From Falsiroseomonas oleicola (GTDB taxonomy: Bacteria; Pseudomonadota; Alphaproteobacteria; Acetobacterales; Acetobacteraceae): DNA of 58,596 nt. Position numbers and translations under genes: made by a program. The notes beneath the pieces were generated by a model. The model was not told the origin of the DNA, searched no databases, and saw only the letters and a list, made by a program, of their open reading frames with translations. Shown here piece after piece: positions 1 to 10,322 of this stretch. The stretch is from NCBI RefSeq assembly GCF_019029495.1, contig NZ_JAERQM010000013.1, positions 1 to 58,596 on the forward strand. Direction: 5' to 3'. Positions within the stretch are counted from its first letter, which is position 1. The number at the start of each line of letters is the position of its first letter.

Positions 1-38
1 GTCCGGAAACGGCAGGGTTCAGGTGTCGCAGCCGAATC

Positions 39-392
39 CTATTGCCGTTCAACGGCTTGCACCATGTCCGCCAACCCTGATGAATTTTCCGGGCTAGATC
101 GTCCCATGAGGTCCATGGCCGGGAGGACCACGCCCGTGACCCACTTCTTGAACCGCTTCGCGGCCGGCTTCCGGGAGGTCAGCACGAGGGAATAGAGGCC
201 GGACTCGTTGATGATCGTGAGGGTCTGCACCTGGGCCGCCGCGATACCCTCCGCATTACGGATGGTATCCTTCTCGTCGTCGTCCAGTCGGCTCACGGCC
301 TGGGCCGGATTGACGATCCCCAGGACCCGGCAGACATCGGCCAGGACAAACCAGGGGGCTCCGTCGCGCTGGATCACGCGGACTTCGGTCAC
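39..392 (-). CDS. BRO-N domain phage antirepressor-like protein (short)
   Basis: 117 residues from a GTG start. Nearly the whole protein is a BRO-N domain, the DNA-binding module of phage and baculovirus antirepressors: residues about 5-95 carry the DVCRVLGI helix, a DDDEK turn and the NESGLYSLV strand. Full-length relatives usually have a second C-terminal domain, and this one stops just after BRO-N, so it may be a short form or truncated. The reading frame stays open upstream of the GTG without an ATG, so the start is uncertain. It lies downstream of the integrase on the same strand, as expected for a regulator of the element that continues off the left edge. Confidence 0.75.
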   Translation of the reverse strand: MTEVRVIQRDGAPWFVLADVCRVLGIVNPAQAVSRLDDDEKDTIRNAEGIAAAQVQTLTIINESGLYSLVLTSRKPAAKRFKKWVTGVVLPAMDLMGRSSPENSSGLADMVQAVERQ

Positions 393-466
393 ATAATCCA
401 GGTCGTCGAAGGTGAAGGTCTTCGGGGTGGGGGGTCGGGGCGCGCTCCGCTGACGACCACCCCAAG

Positions 467-2059
467 CTAGGTCTTCAAGCCGGCCGGCAAGGTCACCTTT
501 GCCAGTTCGACCAGCAACTCGTCAGGTCGGTTGCGCCAGCCCGCGCCATAGCCGGCCCCGGCATTGGTCGGATTGTCGTGCCCAAGGATCGCATCCGCCG
601 CCTCTGTCGGCACCCGGAGAAATCGCAGGGTCTCCGCCATCAGATGCCGCCACGAGTGCGCCGGAGCCTTCTTCGGGTCGGTGATGCCGAGACCCCGCAC
701 CCACCTCGATTGTCTCTTGGTGGCGACCTCGCCGCGCCCCCCGTAATGGCCCTGCGGCAGGTCTGGGAACAGCGGCGACCCGGGCTTGAGAGCCTGGACG
801 TGCGACAGGAAGCCTTCCGCGATCAGCGCCGGGTGGAGCGGAATGAGCCTCTGCGCCTGCGCCGTCTTGAGGCTGCGCCCCTCGCGCTCCGGGTTCACGT
901 CCAGCACCCACACGCCCCGGACCTCCCGCACATCTTCCCGGACCGCGCCGCACGCCTCCTCTATCCGGCATCCAGACAACGCGAGGACCCACGGCAGCCA
1001 CCGGAGGAAACCCTTCGCGCGGCGCGCCGCTGTCAGGATCACGACCGCGTCTTGGTCATCGAACGGCACGCGCGCGGCGGGACCACCCTTCGCCTTCTTC
1101 GGGGCCATCCCTGAGAACGGGTTGGCGGAGACCAAGCCATTGTCCACACCCCATGCCCACACAGGGCGAAGCATGGCGATCCCGTCCGCGATGGTCTTGA
1201 GCGCCTTCCCCTCCGCCAGCCGCGCCTCTTTCCATGCCCGGACGTCCGCCTTGGTGATCCGCCCCGCGTCGTCATGACCGGCCGCCTTCTCCAGGCCGCG
1301 CAAGGCCGCAGCCCGTTTGTCCAGGGTCTTCGGGACCTGCGGGTTCTCGCGCGCGAAGGCCGCCAAGAGGTCCGACGTCTTCACCACCGCCGTGCGCCCT
1401 GCCGCAGGGGATGACCTTATCTCTGTCGCGGCGGGGGCCGGGGATGGCAGTTCGGGAAAGCGCGCCGCATCCGGATCGGGCGACCAATCGCCCGCCGCAC
1501 GGCGGAGCGCGACGTGAACCGCCTGTTGCCGGGATGACCACAGGGCCTCCGCCATTCGTGCGACGCTGTCTTGGTCCGCAGCTATGCCATGCCCCCGGAG
1601 GAAGACCCTGGCATCGTCCAGGTCGGCAGGGGCCGGAACGAAGGTCCGGAGGTCCTCTTGGCTGTCGCCATGCGGGCCGGTCAGCCTGTCCAGCAAGCCG
1701 TCAAGCTCCGCCTCCCGCGCCTCGCGTGTCCCCGGCCTCGCCTCTGCGTCCTGGACCGCCTCCCGATAGGCCAGCCCGGCCAGCGCCGCGACCTCGCGTG
1801 GGGTGACGTGGCGCGCCTTGCCGCCCAACTCGGCGCGGGCCGCCTCCAGGGTCGCCAGGAAGCGCGACAAGACCTCGGGATGGCGCTTGGCGGCTTCGGT
1901 CCGATCCTTCGTTCCGAGGCTCTCCACAAGCTCCAGCCTGCCGAGGATCTGGCGGAGGTCCCTCGGAACTCGCACGCGGGTTCGGAAGACACCGGACTTG
2001 GGATGGGGTTGGGGACGAGGCATGGCCAGGACCATCGGTGTATCACCCCGGTGTATCAC
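467..2059 (-). CDS. Tyrosine-family site-specific integrase of the tRNA-Ser element
   Basis: 530 residues counted from a GTG; the ATGs at 2035 and 2023 (MPRPQPHP) are at least as likely to be the true start. The N-terminal part resembles the arm/core-binding region of phage-type integrases. The catalytic domain carries Arg365 in the LSGCRIEE motif, a lysine near 398, His468-x-x-Arg471 (HSWRH), His494 in ILGHD and the nucleophile candidate Tyr504. All tyrosine-recombinase residues are present, so it is probably active. It starts about 65 bases from the 3' end of tRNA-Ser(CGA) and reads away from it, the usual layout of an element integrated into a tRNA 3' end. The element extends left out of the window. 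Confidence 0.9.
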   Translation of the reverse strand: MIHRGDTPMVLAMPRPQPHPKSGVFRTRVRVPRDLRQILGRLELVESLGTKDRTEAAKRHPEVLSRFLATLEAARAELGGKARHVTPREVAALAGLAYREAVQDAEARPGTREAREAELDGLLDRLTGPHGDSQEDLRTFVPAPADLDDARVFLRGHGIAADQDSVARMAEALWSSRQQAVHVALRRAAGDWSPDPDAARFPELPSPAPAATEIRSSPAAGRTAVVKTSDLLAAFARENPQVPKTLDKRAAALRGLEKAAGHDDAGRITKADVRAWKEARLAEGKALKTIADGIAMLRPVWAWGVDNGLVSANPFSGMAPKKAKGGPAARVPFDDQDAVVILTAARRAKGFLRWLPWVLALSGCRIEEACGAVREDVREVRGVWVLDVNPEREGRSLKTAQAQRLIPLHPALIAEGFLSHVQALKPGSPLFPDLPQGHYGGRGEVATKRQSRWVRGLGITDPKKAPAHSWRHLMAETLRFLRVPTEAADAILGHDNPTNAGAGYGAGWRNRPDELLVELAKVTLPAGLKT

Positions 2060-2060
2060 C
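2036..2060. repeat. Tandem 13-bp repeat at the integrase start
   Basis: CGGTGTATCACC occurs at 2036-2047 and again at 2049-2060, a period of 13 bases. It overlaps the possible first codons of the integrase and lies between the gene and the tRNA attachment site. Short direct repeats here can be arm-type integrase or excisionase binding sites. That role is inferred from position only. Confidence 0.5.
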
Positions 2061-2121
2061 GAGCAACCGCGAAGTCCTTGACCTGCCTAGTTCCATTGCA
2101 AGATCAGCCGCTTACGGGCTG

Positions 2122-2213
<92 letters not shown>

Positions 2214-2514
2214 GCAGGCGGTGGCGCGCCGTATAGTCACAGGCGGTGCGGCGCGCAACACTCCGATCATGCGGGTCGTAGGTGCATCTGCCAGATTGGC
2301 GGCCCCCAGATTGTCGGGCGAGCCCCCCATGGACCTGCCACGGGCCGCAGCTGCCGTTGACTCCCTGGCCGGCACCCCGCTATACGCTGCGCCCTCCGGC
2401 CACCCAAGGTGCCAACTGCCTGGGGATGCCGGCGGTCAGTCATGGCCGAACCACCCACATTGTCCGGGCGAACCCGCCCAGCAGCACCGGACCTCCGAAA
2501 GCCCGAGCGCGAAC

Positions 2515-2832
2515 ATGACCTATGCAGTGATCCGCACCGGCGGCAAGCAGTACCGCGTCACTCCCGACGCCTTGCTGACCGTCGAGAAGCTCGAGGCCGA
2601 GCACGGCGCCACCATCACCTTCCATGATGTGCTGGCCGTCGGCACCGAGGCCGGCCTGACCGTGGGTGCCCCCACCGTGCCGGGCGCCACCGTCACCGCG
2701 GTGGTCGAGGGCCAGACGCGCGGCGACAAGGTGATCATCTTCAAGAAGCGCCGCCGGAAGAACAGCCGCCGGAAGAACGGCCATCGTCAGATGCAGACCG
2801 TGCTCCGCATCTCCGCCATCGCCGCCGCCTGA
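2515..2832 (+). CDS. rplU: 50S ribosomal protein L21
   Basis: 105 residues starting [15 protein letters not shown], the hallmark N-terminus of bacterial L21, with the conserved FKKRRRK basic stretch near residue 78 that contacts 23S rRNA. L21 binds domain II of 23S rRNA together with L20 in the large subunit. The longer open frame upstream runs through the antisense of tRNA-Ser and is not coding. It is followed after 28 bases by rpmA and then obgE, the standard rplU-rpmA-obg order. This is chromosomal backbone. The C-terminus is slightly extended ([14 protein letters not shown]). Confidence 0.97.
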   Translation: MTYAVIRTGGKQYRVTPDALLTVEKLEAEHGATITFHDVLAVGTEAGLTVGAPTVPGATVTAVVEGQTRGDKVIIFKKRRRKNSRRKNGHRQMQTVLRISAIAAA

Positions 2833-2860
2833 TTCGTAGCGACAGAAAGGAACCCCCACC

Positions 2861-4238
<1,378 letters not shown>

Positions 4239-4363
4239 TACCAACGGCCCTTCCGCATCACCGAGAAAGATCGGCTGGGCCTTCGCCTCGCACGCTGATC
4301 GCCCCAGGGCGACCCACGATCCACAACGTGGCGAAGTTCAATAGCGCCAGCTCCTGCCTCGGA

Positions 4364-4807
4364 TCAGATCGCGAAGTCCAGCGGCTCGGATGTCGGGCGG
4401 CGCAGGCCGGCGGCAGCGGCCTGCCGCAGAAGGTCATGGATCGTCGTCGTCGCCAGACGCTCCCGCAGCCCGGCATCCAGGTCGCGCCAGAGCGGCGCGG
4501 TCACAGCGGCGGCCAGGCGTCCCGAGGGTTCTTCCTTCTCCGTCTCGGTCACCGCGCCGACGATCTCGGCCAGGGTGATGGAGCGGGGCGCGCGCGCCAG
4601 GCGATAGCCGCCCTTGGGGCCCCGGGTGCTGTCCAGGATGCCGGCGCGGGACAGGCCCTGCAGCACCGGCTCGATCCCGCGCCGCTGGGCCTGGAGGCGG
4701 TCGGCGATTTCCGCACCGCCGGTCGCATCCAGACCCCGACCGGCATGGAAGGCAACGTCCAGGACGATGTCGATGGCCAGCAGGGCGCGGTCTCGGCGGA
4801 GAATCAT
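4364..4807 (-). CDS. Rrf2 family transcriptional regulator
   Basis: 147 residues from the ATG at 4807 (MILRRDRALLAIDIVLD), which matches where Rrf2 proteins start; an upstream in-frame ATG at 4864 would add 19 atypical residues. The winged-helix region contains IADRLQAQRRGIEPVLQGLSRAG and the wing GPKGGYRLAR, both signatures of the family. The three cysteines that hold an Fe-S cluster in IscR/NsrR are absent, so direct Fe-S sensing is unlikely. It is divergent from cysK, which suggests a CymR-like role in controlling cysteine synthesis. That link is inferred from position. Confidence 0.85.
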   Translation of the reverse strand: MILRRDRALLAIDIVLDVAFHAGRGLDATGGAEIADRLQAQRRGIEPVLQGLSRAGILDSTRGPKGGYRLARAPRSITLAEIVGAVTETEKEEPSGRLAAAVTAPLWRDLDAGLRERLATTTIHDLLRQAAAAGLRRPTSEPLDFAI

Positions 4808-4988
4808 CGGGCTGGCCTTCTGTCTGCCAACAGGCTCGGATTTCACCAGGCGGGACGCGTCCATGTCCCGATGGCACCGGATTTCTGGTCGGTTAAGGCC
4901 CAGTCAGCAGGGCAATCTACGCCGGGACCGCGTGCATTGCCAGCCTTCCCCCTTACGGCTGGCACGCCTGCCGCGTATCGTCATCCAC

Positions 4989-6017
4989 ATGGCCAAACGC
5001 ATGCAGACCCATCGCCGCCCCGCCCTGGCGCCGGATGCCACGCCCCGCCCATGCACGGCCGCGGAACCCGCAAGTCCCAGGGGCCGGCTCTACGGCAGTG
5101 TCCTTGAGACGATCGGCGGCACCCCGCTTGTCCTGCTGCCCAGATTGGGCGCCTCCGCCGGCTTGAAGGCGCGGCTGGCTTTGAAGCTGGAGTATTTCAA
5201 CCCGCTCGGCTCGGTGAAGGATCGCATCGGCCTCGCCATGGTGGAGGCCGCCGAGCGCGACGGGCTGATCACGCCTGGCCGTTCGGTGCTGGTGGAACCG
5301 ACCTCCGGCAATACCGGGATCGCGCTGGCCTTCGTCGCCGCCGCGCGGGGCTACCGGCTGATCGTGGTGATGCCGGATGGTGCCAGCATGGAACGCCGCA
5401 AGATGATGTGGCTGCTGGGCGCCGAGCTTGTCCTCACGCCGTCCCGGGCCGGCATGGCAGGGGCCATGGCCCGGGCGGAGCAGATCATTTCCGAAACGCC
5501 CGAGGCCTGGATGCCAAGGCAGTTCGACAACCCCGCGAACCCCGCGATTCACGCCGCCACGACGGCCGAGGAGATCTGGGCCGATACCGGGGGGGAGGTT
5601 GCGGCCATTGTCGCCGGGATCGGCACGGGCGGCACCGCCACCGGAATCGCGCGAATGTTGAAGTCGCGCGCGCCGGGCCTGCGCGTGCTGGGCGTGGAAC
5701 CGGCGGAGAGCGCGGTGCTGAACGGCGATGAACCAGGACCGCACCGTATACAGGGCATCGGCGCCGGTTTTCGGCCCGCTGTGCTGGAGCTGGACCAGCT
5801 CGACGGCGTGCTGCGCGTGACGGAGCGGGAGGCCATTGCCGCCGCGCGGCGCTGTGCGCGCGAGGAAGGCCTGCCGATCGGCATATCCTCCGGCGCCGCG
5901 CTGCATGCCGCCATGCAGGTGGCGAGTGACCCCGAACTGTCCGGCAAGCTGGTCGTCGCCATCGCTGCGAGTTTTGCGGAGCGGTATCTCTCGACCGAGC
6001 TGTTCGAGGGATTTTGA
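4989..6017 (+). CDS. cysK: Cysteine synthase A (O-acetylserine sulfhydrylase)
   Basis: 342 residues from the ATG at 4989. This PLP enzyme condenses O-acetylserine with sulfide to form cysteine. Visible signatures are Lys77 in NPLGSVKDR (the PLP Schiff-base lysine), the substrate loop PTSGNTG at 105-110, the phosphate-binding GTGGT at 212-216, and GISSGAA near 298-304 that positions the pyridine nitrogen. The N-terminus is about 30 residues longer than usual, with a low-complexity lead before RLYGSVLETIGGTPLV, so the real start could be later. It is divergent from the Rrf2 regulator and is the last intact chromosomal gene before the ICE. Confidence 0.93.
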   Translation: MAKRMQTHRRPALAPDATPRPCTAAEPASPRGRLYGSVLETIGGTPLVLLPRLGASAGLKARLALKLEYFNPLGSVKDRIGLAMVEAAERDGLITPGRSVLVEPTSGNTGIALAFVAAARGYRLIVVMPDGASMERRKMMWLLGAELVLTPSRAGMAGAMARAEQIISETPEAWMPRQFDNPANPAIHAATTAEEIWADTGGEVAAIVAGIGTGGTATGIARMLKSRAPGLRVLGVEPAESAVLNGDEPGPHRIQGIGAGFRPAVLELDQLDGVLRVTEREAIAAARRCAREEGLPIGISSGAALHAAMQVASDPELSGKLVVAIAASFAERYLSTELFEGF

Positions 6018-6056
6018 GGGCTTTCTCCACCTGCCCGCCTCGCAGGTCTGTGCCTC

Positions 6057-6255
6057 GCGGATGAGATCCGCCATCGCGCCCCGGTGCTTGATGCCAACGG
6101 CGACGGGCTGGGGCAAGGACAGGGTGCGCGGCTGCTTCACCGGACTGAAAAAGAAGGGGGTCACAGTCGAGGTGGTCGCGTGAACTCGCCAGGTCGGCCC
6201 GAATCGCGTGGGAAGCCGGGGATCCTACACGGTCTACCGTGTCGCCGGTGCTTAA
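6057..6255 (+). pseudogene. DUF3489 domain remnant at the ICE border
   Basis: The frame 6057-6180 reads MPTATGWGKDRVRGCFTG followed by LKKKG, which matches the C-terminal DUF3489 motif (ATGW..h..R....GL.KKG). The following bases carry the expected ending GSYTVYRVAGA in another frame, stopping at TAA 6253-6255. The two parts need a frame change near 6185-6210, and no start or N-terminal part is visible. I read it as the decayed 3' end of a small DUF3489 gene left beside the attachment site. The family assignment rests on my recollection of the motif. Confidence 0.45.
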
Positions 6256-6349
6256 GACCGCACGGGGAACAGCCGGAGCTCCAGCAGCGCTCCACCCTGG
6301 CCCGACTTGTTTCGTGCCAGGTCAGCCACCGGCTAACCCTTTGAATAAT

Positions 6350-6395
6350 TGGCGGACCCGAAAGGATTCGAACCTTCGACCTCTGCCTTCGGAGC
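6350..6395 (-). other. ICE attachment site: 3' half of tRNA-Arg(CCG)
   Basis: Read on the minus strand, 6395 to 6350 gives an anticodon loop CTCCGAA (anticodon CCG), the T-arm GAAGG-TTCGAAT-CCTTT and the acceptor end CGGGTCC-G-CCA. No 5' half follows: beyond 6396 the sequence has no GGACCCG acceptor strand or D-arm. This is the part of a tRNA gene, from anticodon loop to CCA, used as the crossover core by tyrosine integrases. It marks the left junction of the ICE, and the reconstituted full tRNA should lie at the right end, outside the window. Confidence 0.8.
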
Positions 6396-6587
6396 GTGTT
6401 GGGGCGGTCTTCGCCAGTCTTTCTCTCTTTACGCTAGAACCCCCTAAACCACTACGTAGATTGAGATTTTCTGGCACCGCCGACCGCATCGTGTATCCGT
6501 CTGCACGTCGAAGTTTCGGCCCGGGTGCTTCCGTGGTGCTTCCGTAAGTGGAGCCACGGGTCCCAACTCGGACCAGGAGCACAGGAC

Positions 6588-7970
6588 GTGGGAAAGCTCA
6601 GCAAGCGCACCGTCGACCAGGCAACGCCGCAGGCCGGGGACTACTTCATCTGGGATGACGAACTGCCCGGGTTCGGCATGCGGGTGTTCACCTCGGGCCG
6701 GCGCAGTTACCTGGTGCAGTATCGCGCCAAGGGGCGCACCCGCCGCTTCACGATCGGCACTCATGGCGTGTGGACGCCCGAGACGGCGAGGCGGGAAGCT
6801 CGCGTGCTCCTGGGCCGGATTGCGCAAGGCGACAATCCGGCGGAGCAGCGCGAGCTCGACCACCGCGCGATCACGGTCAAAGAGCTCTGCGAGCGCTATC
6901 TGGCCGATGCCAAGGCCGGCCTGATCCTTGGCAAAAAGCAACGGCCCAAGAAGGCCTCGACGATCTACACGGACGAAGGTCGGATCAAGCGCCATATCGT
7001 CCCGCTGCTCGGCACGCGGCGCGTGAAGGACCTCACCAACGCCGACGTGACGCAATTCATGCGCGACATCGCATCTGGAAAGACAAAGGCCGACGTAAAG
7101 ACGCGGAGGCGCGGGCGCGCCATCGTCCGCGGCGGCATGGGGACGGGCCGCCGCACGGTTGGCTTCCTGGGCGCGCTGCTGACCTATGCGCGGGAGGCCG
7201 GCATCATCAGTACCAACCCGGCGCATGGCATTCGTAAAGCCGCCGACCAGAAGAGGACGCGACGTCTCTCGGAGGACGAGTATCGGCTGCTCGGGAGGTT
7301 GCTGGCGAAGGCGCACGCTGACGATCAGCTCCGAACCTCGGCCAAGATCACCCGGCTGCTCGCCCTGAGCGGGTGCCGGCGCGGCGAGATCCTGAATCTG
7401 ACCTGGTCCGAGGTGGACACCGGTAACAGCTGTCTTCGGCTCCACGATACGAAGGAGGGCGCGTCCGTGCGCCCGATCGGACTTCCCGCCGTCGATATGC
7501 TGGAGTCGGATAGGCCGCGTGAGCCAGTCGGCCCGGTGTTCCGCGGCTTCCTCGATGGCAAGCCGTTGATCGGCTTCCCGAAGCACTGGGATAGGATGTT
7601 CGCGAAGACACCGCTCGCTGACGTCACCCCCCATGTCTTGCGCCACAGCTTCGCCAGCATCGCAAACGATCTCGGCTTCACTGAGTCGACTGTCGCAGCT
7701 TTGCTGGGACACGCTCAGGGATCGGTGACCAGCCGGTACATTCACGCGGTCGACACGTCGCTGATCATGGCCGCCGATACGGTCGCCGGATACATCCAGG
7801 CGCTGCTGGAGGGTGCGCAGTTCCGGCGTCGGGGCTACGCGCTGGATCGCGCGTCCAGGGAGATGGCGCTCTCACGGCACCTCGGGAACCCTTTGCTGCC
7901 GGCCGTGAGCCACCTGGCCGAAGCCAGCGCCGCCGATCAGACCCCGGGGCCTCACGGCCTGAAGCCTTGA
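6588..7970 (+). CDS. Tyrosine-family integrase of the ICE
   Basis: 460 residues from the GTG at 6588, chosen because a GGAG ribosome site lies about 10 bases upstream; the frame also has an ATG at 6525. An N-terminal DUF4102-like arm-binding region (IWDDELPGFGMRVF, RRFTIGTHGVWTP) is followed by a SAM-like core-binding domain and the catalytic domain. Catalytic residues are Arg264 (LSGCRRGE), Lys289 (TKEG), His349-x-x-Arg352 (HVLRHSF), His375 (LLGHA) and Tyr384. It is P4/CP4-like and complete. It lies 193 bases from the tRNA-Arg core and would drive integration and excision of the ICE. Confidence 0.93.
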   Translation: MGKLSKRTVDQATPQAGDYFIWDDELPGFGMRVFTSGRRSYLVQYRAKGRTRRFTIGTHGVWTPETARREARVLLGRIAQGDNPAEQRELDHRAITVKELCERYLADAKAGLILGKKQRPKKASTIYTDEGRIKRHIVPLLGTRRVKDLTNADVTQFMRDIASGKTKADVKTRRRGRAIVRGGMGTGRRTVGFLGALLTYAREAGIISTNPAHGIRKAADQKRTRRLSEDEYRLLGRLLAKAHADDQLRTSAKITRLLALSGCRRGEILNLTWSEVDTGNSCLRLHDTKEGASVRPIGLPAVDMLESDRPREPVGPVFRGFLDGKPLIGFPKHWDRMFAKTPLADVTPHVLRHSFASIANDLGFTESTVAALLGHAQGSVTSRYIHAVDTSLIMAADTVAGYIQALLEGAQFRRRGYALDRASREMALSRHLGNPLLPAVSHLAEASAADQTPGPHGLKP

Positions 7971-7992
7971 CGATATAGCCTGGGAGCTATAA

Positions 7993-8364
7993 ATGACTTG
8001 GCAGGTCTTATTTGTTGATGAGTTCGATGCGGAGTTCGGAGAGCTACCGGAAGCCGTGCAGGATGAACTGTTGGCTTCCGCCAAGCTCCTCTCCGCGTTC
8101 GGTCCGAATTTGAGCCGCCCGCATGCGGATACGCTCAAGGATTCGGCGTTCGCCAACATGAAGGAACTGCGGTTCGAGGCGGAGGGCGGCGTCTGGCGTG
8201 TCGCCTTCGCGTTCGATCCCGAGCGCAAGGCCATCCTGCTCGTCGCCGGCGACAAATCGGGTGGCAGTGAGAAGCGCTTCTACAGATCGCTCATCGCGAA
8301 AGCCGAAAGGCGCTTCAGGGTGCATCTCGATCGGCTCAAGGCCGCGAAGAAGGGAAAAACGTGA
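7993..8364 (+). CDS. RelE/HigB-like type II toxin
   Basis: 123 residues. The compact fold pattern (VLFVDEFDAEFGELPE, MKELRFEA, WRVAFAFD, AILLVAGDKSG) and the basic C-terminus (AKAERRFRVHLDRLK) match the Gp49/HigB branch of RelE/ParE toxins, ribosome-dependent mRNA endonucleases in characterised members. Its stop overlaps the start of the downstream XRE antitoxin, giving the toxin-first order typical of HigBA. Lying between the integrase and the ICE maintenance genes, it probably stabilises the element. Confidence 0.88.
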   Translation: MTWQVLFVDEFDAEFGELPEAVQDELLASAKLLSAFGPNLSRPHADTLKDSAFANMKELRFEAEGGVWRVAFAFDPERKAILLVAGDKSGGSEKRFYRSLIAKAERRFRVHLDRLKAAKKGKT

Positions 8365-8756
8365 TGGGACGAACACTGAATGATGTCGTTGCCGCGCTTC
8401 CCGAGGCGCGGCGGGCACGTGTTGAGGCGCGCGCCCAGGAGCTCATTGATGAGGTTGAGAGCCTGAGCGAGCTGCGCCGTATGGCTGGCAAGGCGCAGGT
8501 GGAAATCGCATCTGCCTTGCGGGTTAAGCAGCCCTCGATTTCGAAGATCGAGAAGCAGGCGGACATGTATCTCTCGACGCTCCGAAGCTATGTCGAGGCG
8601 ATCGGCGGAAAGCTGGAGCTCGTCGTCCGCCTGCCTTCACGCGCGCCTGTACGGATCGAGCACTTGGGCGACGTCGCCCCGAGCGTTTCCGCCGGGCCCA
8701 GGAAGGTCGCAGTCAAGCGGCAGACCAAGCCGCGTGCGGCCGCCCGCGCCGGGTGA
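8364..8756 (+). CDS. XRE-family antitoxin
   Basis: 130 residues from the ATG that overlaps the toxin stop (TGATG). A helix-turn-helix sits near residues 45-95 (QVEIASALRVKQPSISKIEKQADMY), followed by LRSYVEAIGGKLELVVRLP, a pattern typical of HigA-like antitoxins paired with Gp49 toxins. The tail is lysine- and arginine-rich. It should neutralise the toxin and repress the shared promoter. The translational coupling keeps the two products in step. Confidence 0.88.
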   Translation: MGRTLNDVVAALPEARRARVEARAQELIDEVESLSELRRMAGKAQVEIASALRVKQPSISKIEKQADMYLSTLRSYVEAIGGKLELVVRLPSRAPVRIEHLGDVAPSVSAGPRKVAVKRQTKPRAAARAG

Positions 8757-8860
8757 TCGGACGATCCGCCGTGAGTAGTACCCAGGATCCGGGTGCCGGG
8801 ATGGGCGAAATCCGGCGGTAGCGCTTCGAACGCAGAGTGAGAGTTTGGCGGCTGGCGCCG

Positions 8861-8917
8861 TGACGGGTTTCCGGGCCGAGAGAGAGGCTCGCGGCCGGCC
8901 CGTCATGGAGAACCGCC
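8861..8917 (+). promoter_or_regulatory. Leader A, copy 1: hairpin upstream of the ArdC-like gene
   Basis: TGACGGG (8861-8867) and CCCGTCA (8899-8905) form a 7-bp outer stem. Inside it, CCGG and CGAG face CTCG and CGGCCGG around an AGAGAGG loop. The ribosome site GGAGA and the ATG follow within 15 bases. A second copy precedes the ParB-like gene (10323-10379). From the outer stem to the start codon the two are the same length, 60 bases, and agree at about 51. Weaker similarity extends upstream (CAGAGTGAGAG). It is probably a shared 5'-UTR element or operator. Confidence 0.7.
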
Positions 8918-9838
8918 ATGACCCGCTCCGCGACGCGGCCGGCCCCGAGCGGCCGAGCCTCGGGTGACCGCGCGAACCTCTACGACGAGATCACCGACAG
9001 GATCATCGCTGAACTCGATGCCGGGCGGCTGCCCTGGGTGCAGCCCTGGGGAGCCTCGGGTGTGGCCGCGCCGCTTGCCCTGCCGAAGAACGCCGCGACC
9101 AGCCGGCGCTACTCCGGGATCAACGTCCTGATCCTCTGGGGAGCCGTCGTCGAGCGCGGCTACGCCGGCCAGAGCTGGCTCACCTTCCGCCAGGCCCTTG
9201 CGCTCGGTGGCAGCGTGCGAAAGGGCGAGCGCGGTACCACCGTCGTCTATGCCGACCGCTTCATTCCCGGCGAGGAACGCCAGCGCGCGCAGGAGACGGG
9301 CAAGGACGCCCGCGCGATCCACTTCCTCAAGCGCTTTACCGTATTCAACGTCGAGCAGTGCGACGGACTGCCGCCCGAACTCGCCGCGACGGCGCCGCCC
9401 GCGGATACCTCGCTTATCGAGCCGCGCGTCCAGTCGCTGATCGCGACCTCCGGCGCCAACGTCCGCATCGGCGGGGAGCGCGCCTACTACGACGTGCTCG
9501 GCGACATCATCCGCGTTCCGCCGCCGCAGGCCTATTTCCAGCCGATCGACTGGCACCGGACTGCACTGCATGAGCTCGGCCATTGGACGGGGCACGCGTC
9601 GCGCCTTGGCCGCGAGATCGCCAACAGCTTCGGTTCGAAGAAGTACGCGCAGGAGGAGCTGGTCGCCGAGATGACCGCGGCCTTCACCTGCGCCGACCTG
9701 GGCATCGTGCCGACGGTGCGCCACGCCGACTACATCGGCTCCTGGCTGGAGGTGCTGCGCGAGGACAATCGCGCGATCGTTCGGGCGGCGAGCGCAGCGT
9801 CAAAGGCGGCCGACTTCCTGCTCGCCTTCGCGCCCTAG
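8918..9838 (+). CDS. ArdC-like zincin metallopeptidase / ssDNA-binding protein
   Basis: 306 residues. The N-terminal ArdC-N domain (formerly DUF1738) spans about 20-145 (LYDEITDRIIAELDAG, PWGASG, YSGINVLILW, GGSVRKGERG). The C-terminal metallopeptidase-like domain has HELGH at 218-222 and a downstream acidic pair (QEELVAEMTAAF, about 246-256) that could give the third zinc ligand. ArdC proteins from plasmids protect incoming single-stranded DNA against restriction. On an ICE this would help establishment after transfer. The conserved position beside the ParB-like gene and the shared leader suggest coordinated early expression. Confidence 0.88.
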   Translation: MTRSATRPAPSGRASGDRANLYDEITDRIIAELDAGRLPWVQPWGASGVAAPLALPKNAATSRRYSGINVLILWGAVVERGYAGQSWLTFRQALALGGSVRKGERGTTVVYADRFIPGEERQRAQETGKDARAIHFLKRFTVFNVEQCDGLPPELAATAPPADTSLIEPRVQSLIATSGANVRIGGERAYYDVLGDIIRVPPPQAYFQPIDWHRTALHELGHWTGHASRLGREIANSFGSKKYAQEELVAEMTAAFTCADLGIVPTVRHADYIGSWLEVLREDNRAIVRAASAASKAADFLLAFAP

Positions 9839-9882
9839 ACCGACGCGGTCACCGATGAAACACATGTGGCGGAGGCCGTGTC

Positions 9883-10302
9883 ATGACCCAGCAGCACAGC
9901 GCCATGGTTCCGCTCATCGCGTCAGAGGCAGAGGAGCGCTATGGCCACTACATCCGCGAAGCTCTGACGACCGAGGGTGGTCACCTCGCCATCGGCCGCG
10001 GCGGCTTTACCCTCTACTTCGCCCGCGGTGGATATCTCAGTGGGCACGACTGCGAGACCATCAAGACGGCCTGCATCGCGGCTGGCCTGCCGGTGATCGA
10101 CAGCTGCGCTCTCCCCTTCGAGGTCGTCTGCGATCTCGCGGTGCGCGGCCCGATGGTCGCGGTCGGCGAGCCCGCCAGTCCGCCGCCCTGGGATGCGTTC
10201 TCCTACGCGCCACTCGCGGATGTCGCGGATGCCTATCGTGCGGCCGGCGCGGAGGTGTGGAACCTCGCACCCTGTCCCGCACCAGCGGCGCGAACAGAGT
10301 GA
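9883..10302 (+). CDS. Conserved ICE protein of unknown function
   Basis: 139 residues, no domain that I recognise. It is soluble with no signal or membrane segment. Notable parts are the N-terminal EAEERYGHYIREALTTEGGHL, a GGFTLYFARGGYLSGHD stretch and a C-terminal PPPWDAFSYAPLADVADAYRAAGAEVW. The start follows GGAGGCC at a good distance. It lies between the ArdC-like and ParB-like genes, 44 bases after the former and 77 before the latter, with leader A copy 2 in that gap. Context suggests a maintenance or establishment role. Confidence 0.7.
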   Translation: MTQQHSAMVPLIASEAEERYGHYIREALTTEGGHLAIGRGGFTLYFARGGYLSGHDCETIKTACIAAGLPVIDSCALPFEVVCDLAVRGPMVAVGEPASPPPWDAFSYAPLADVADAYRAAGAEVWNLAPCPAPAARTE

Positions 10303-10322
10303 GAGGGCCGAGGCGGTCATCG

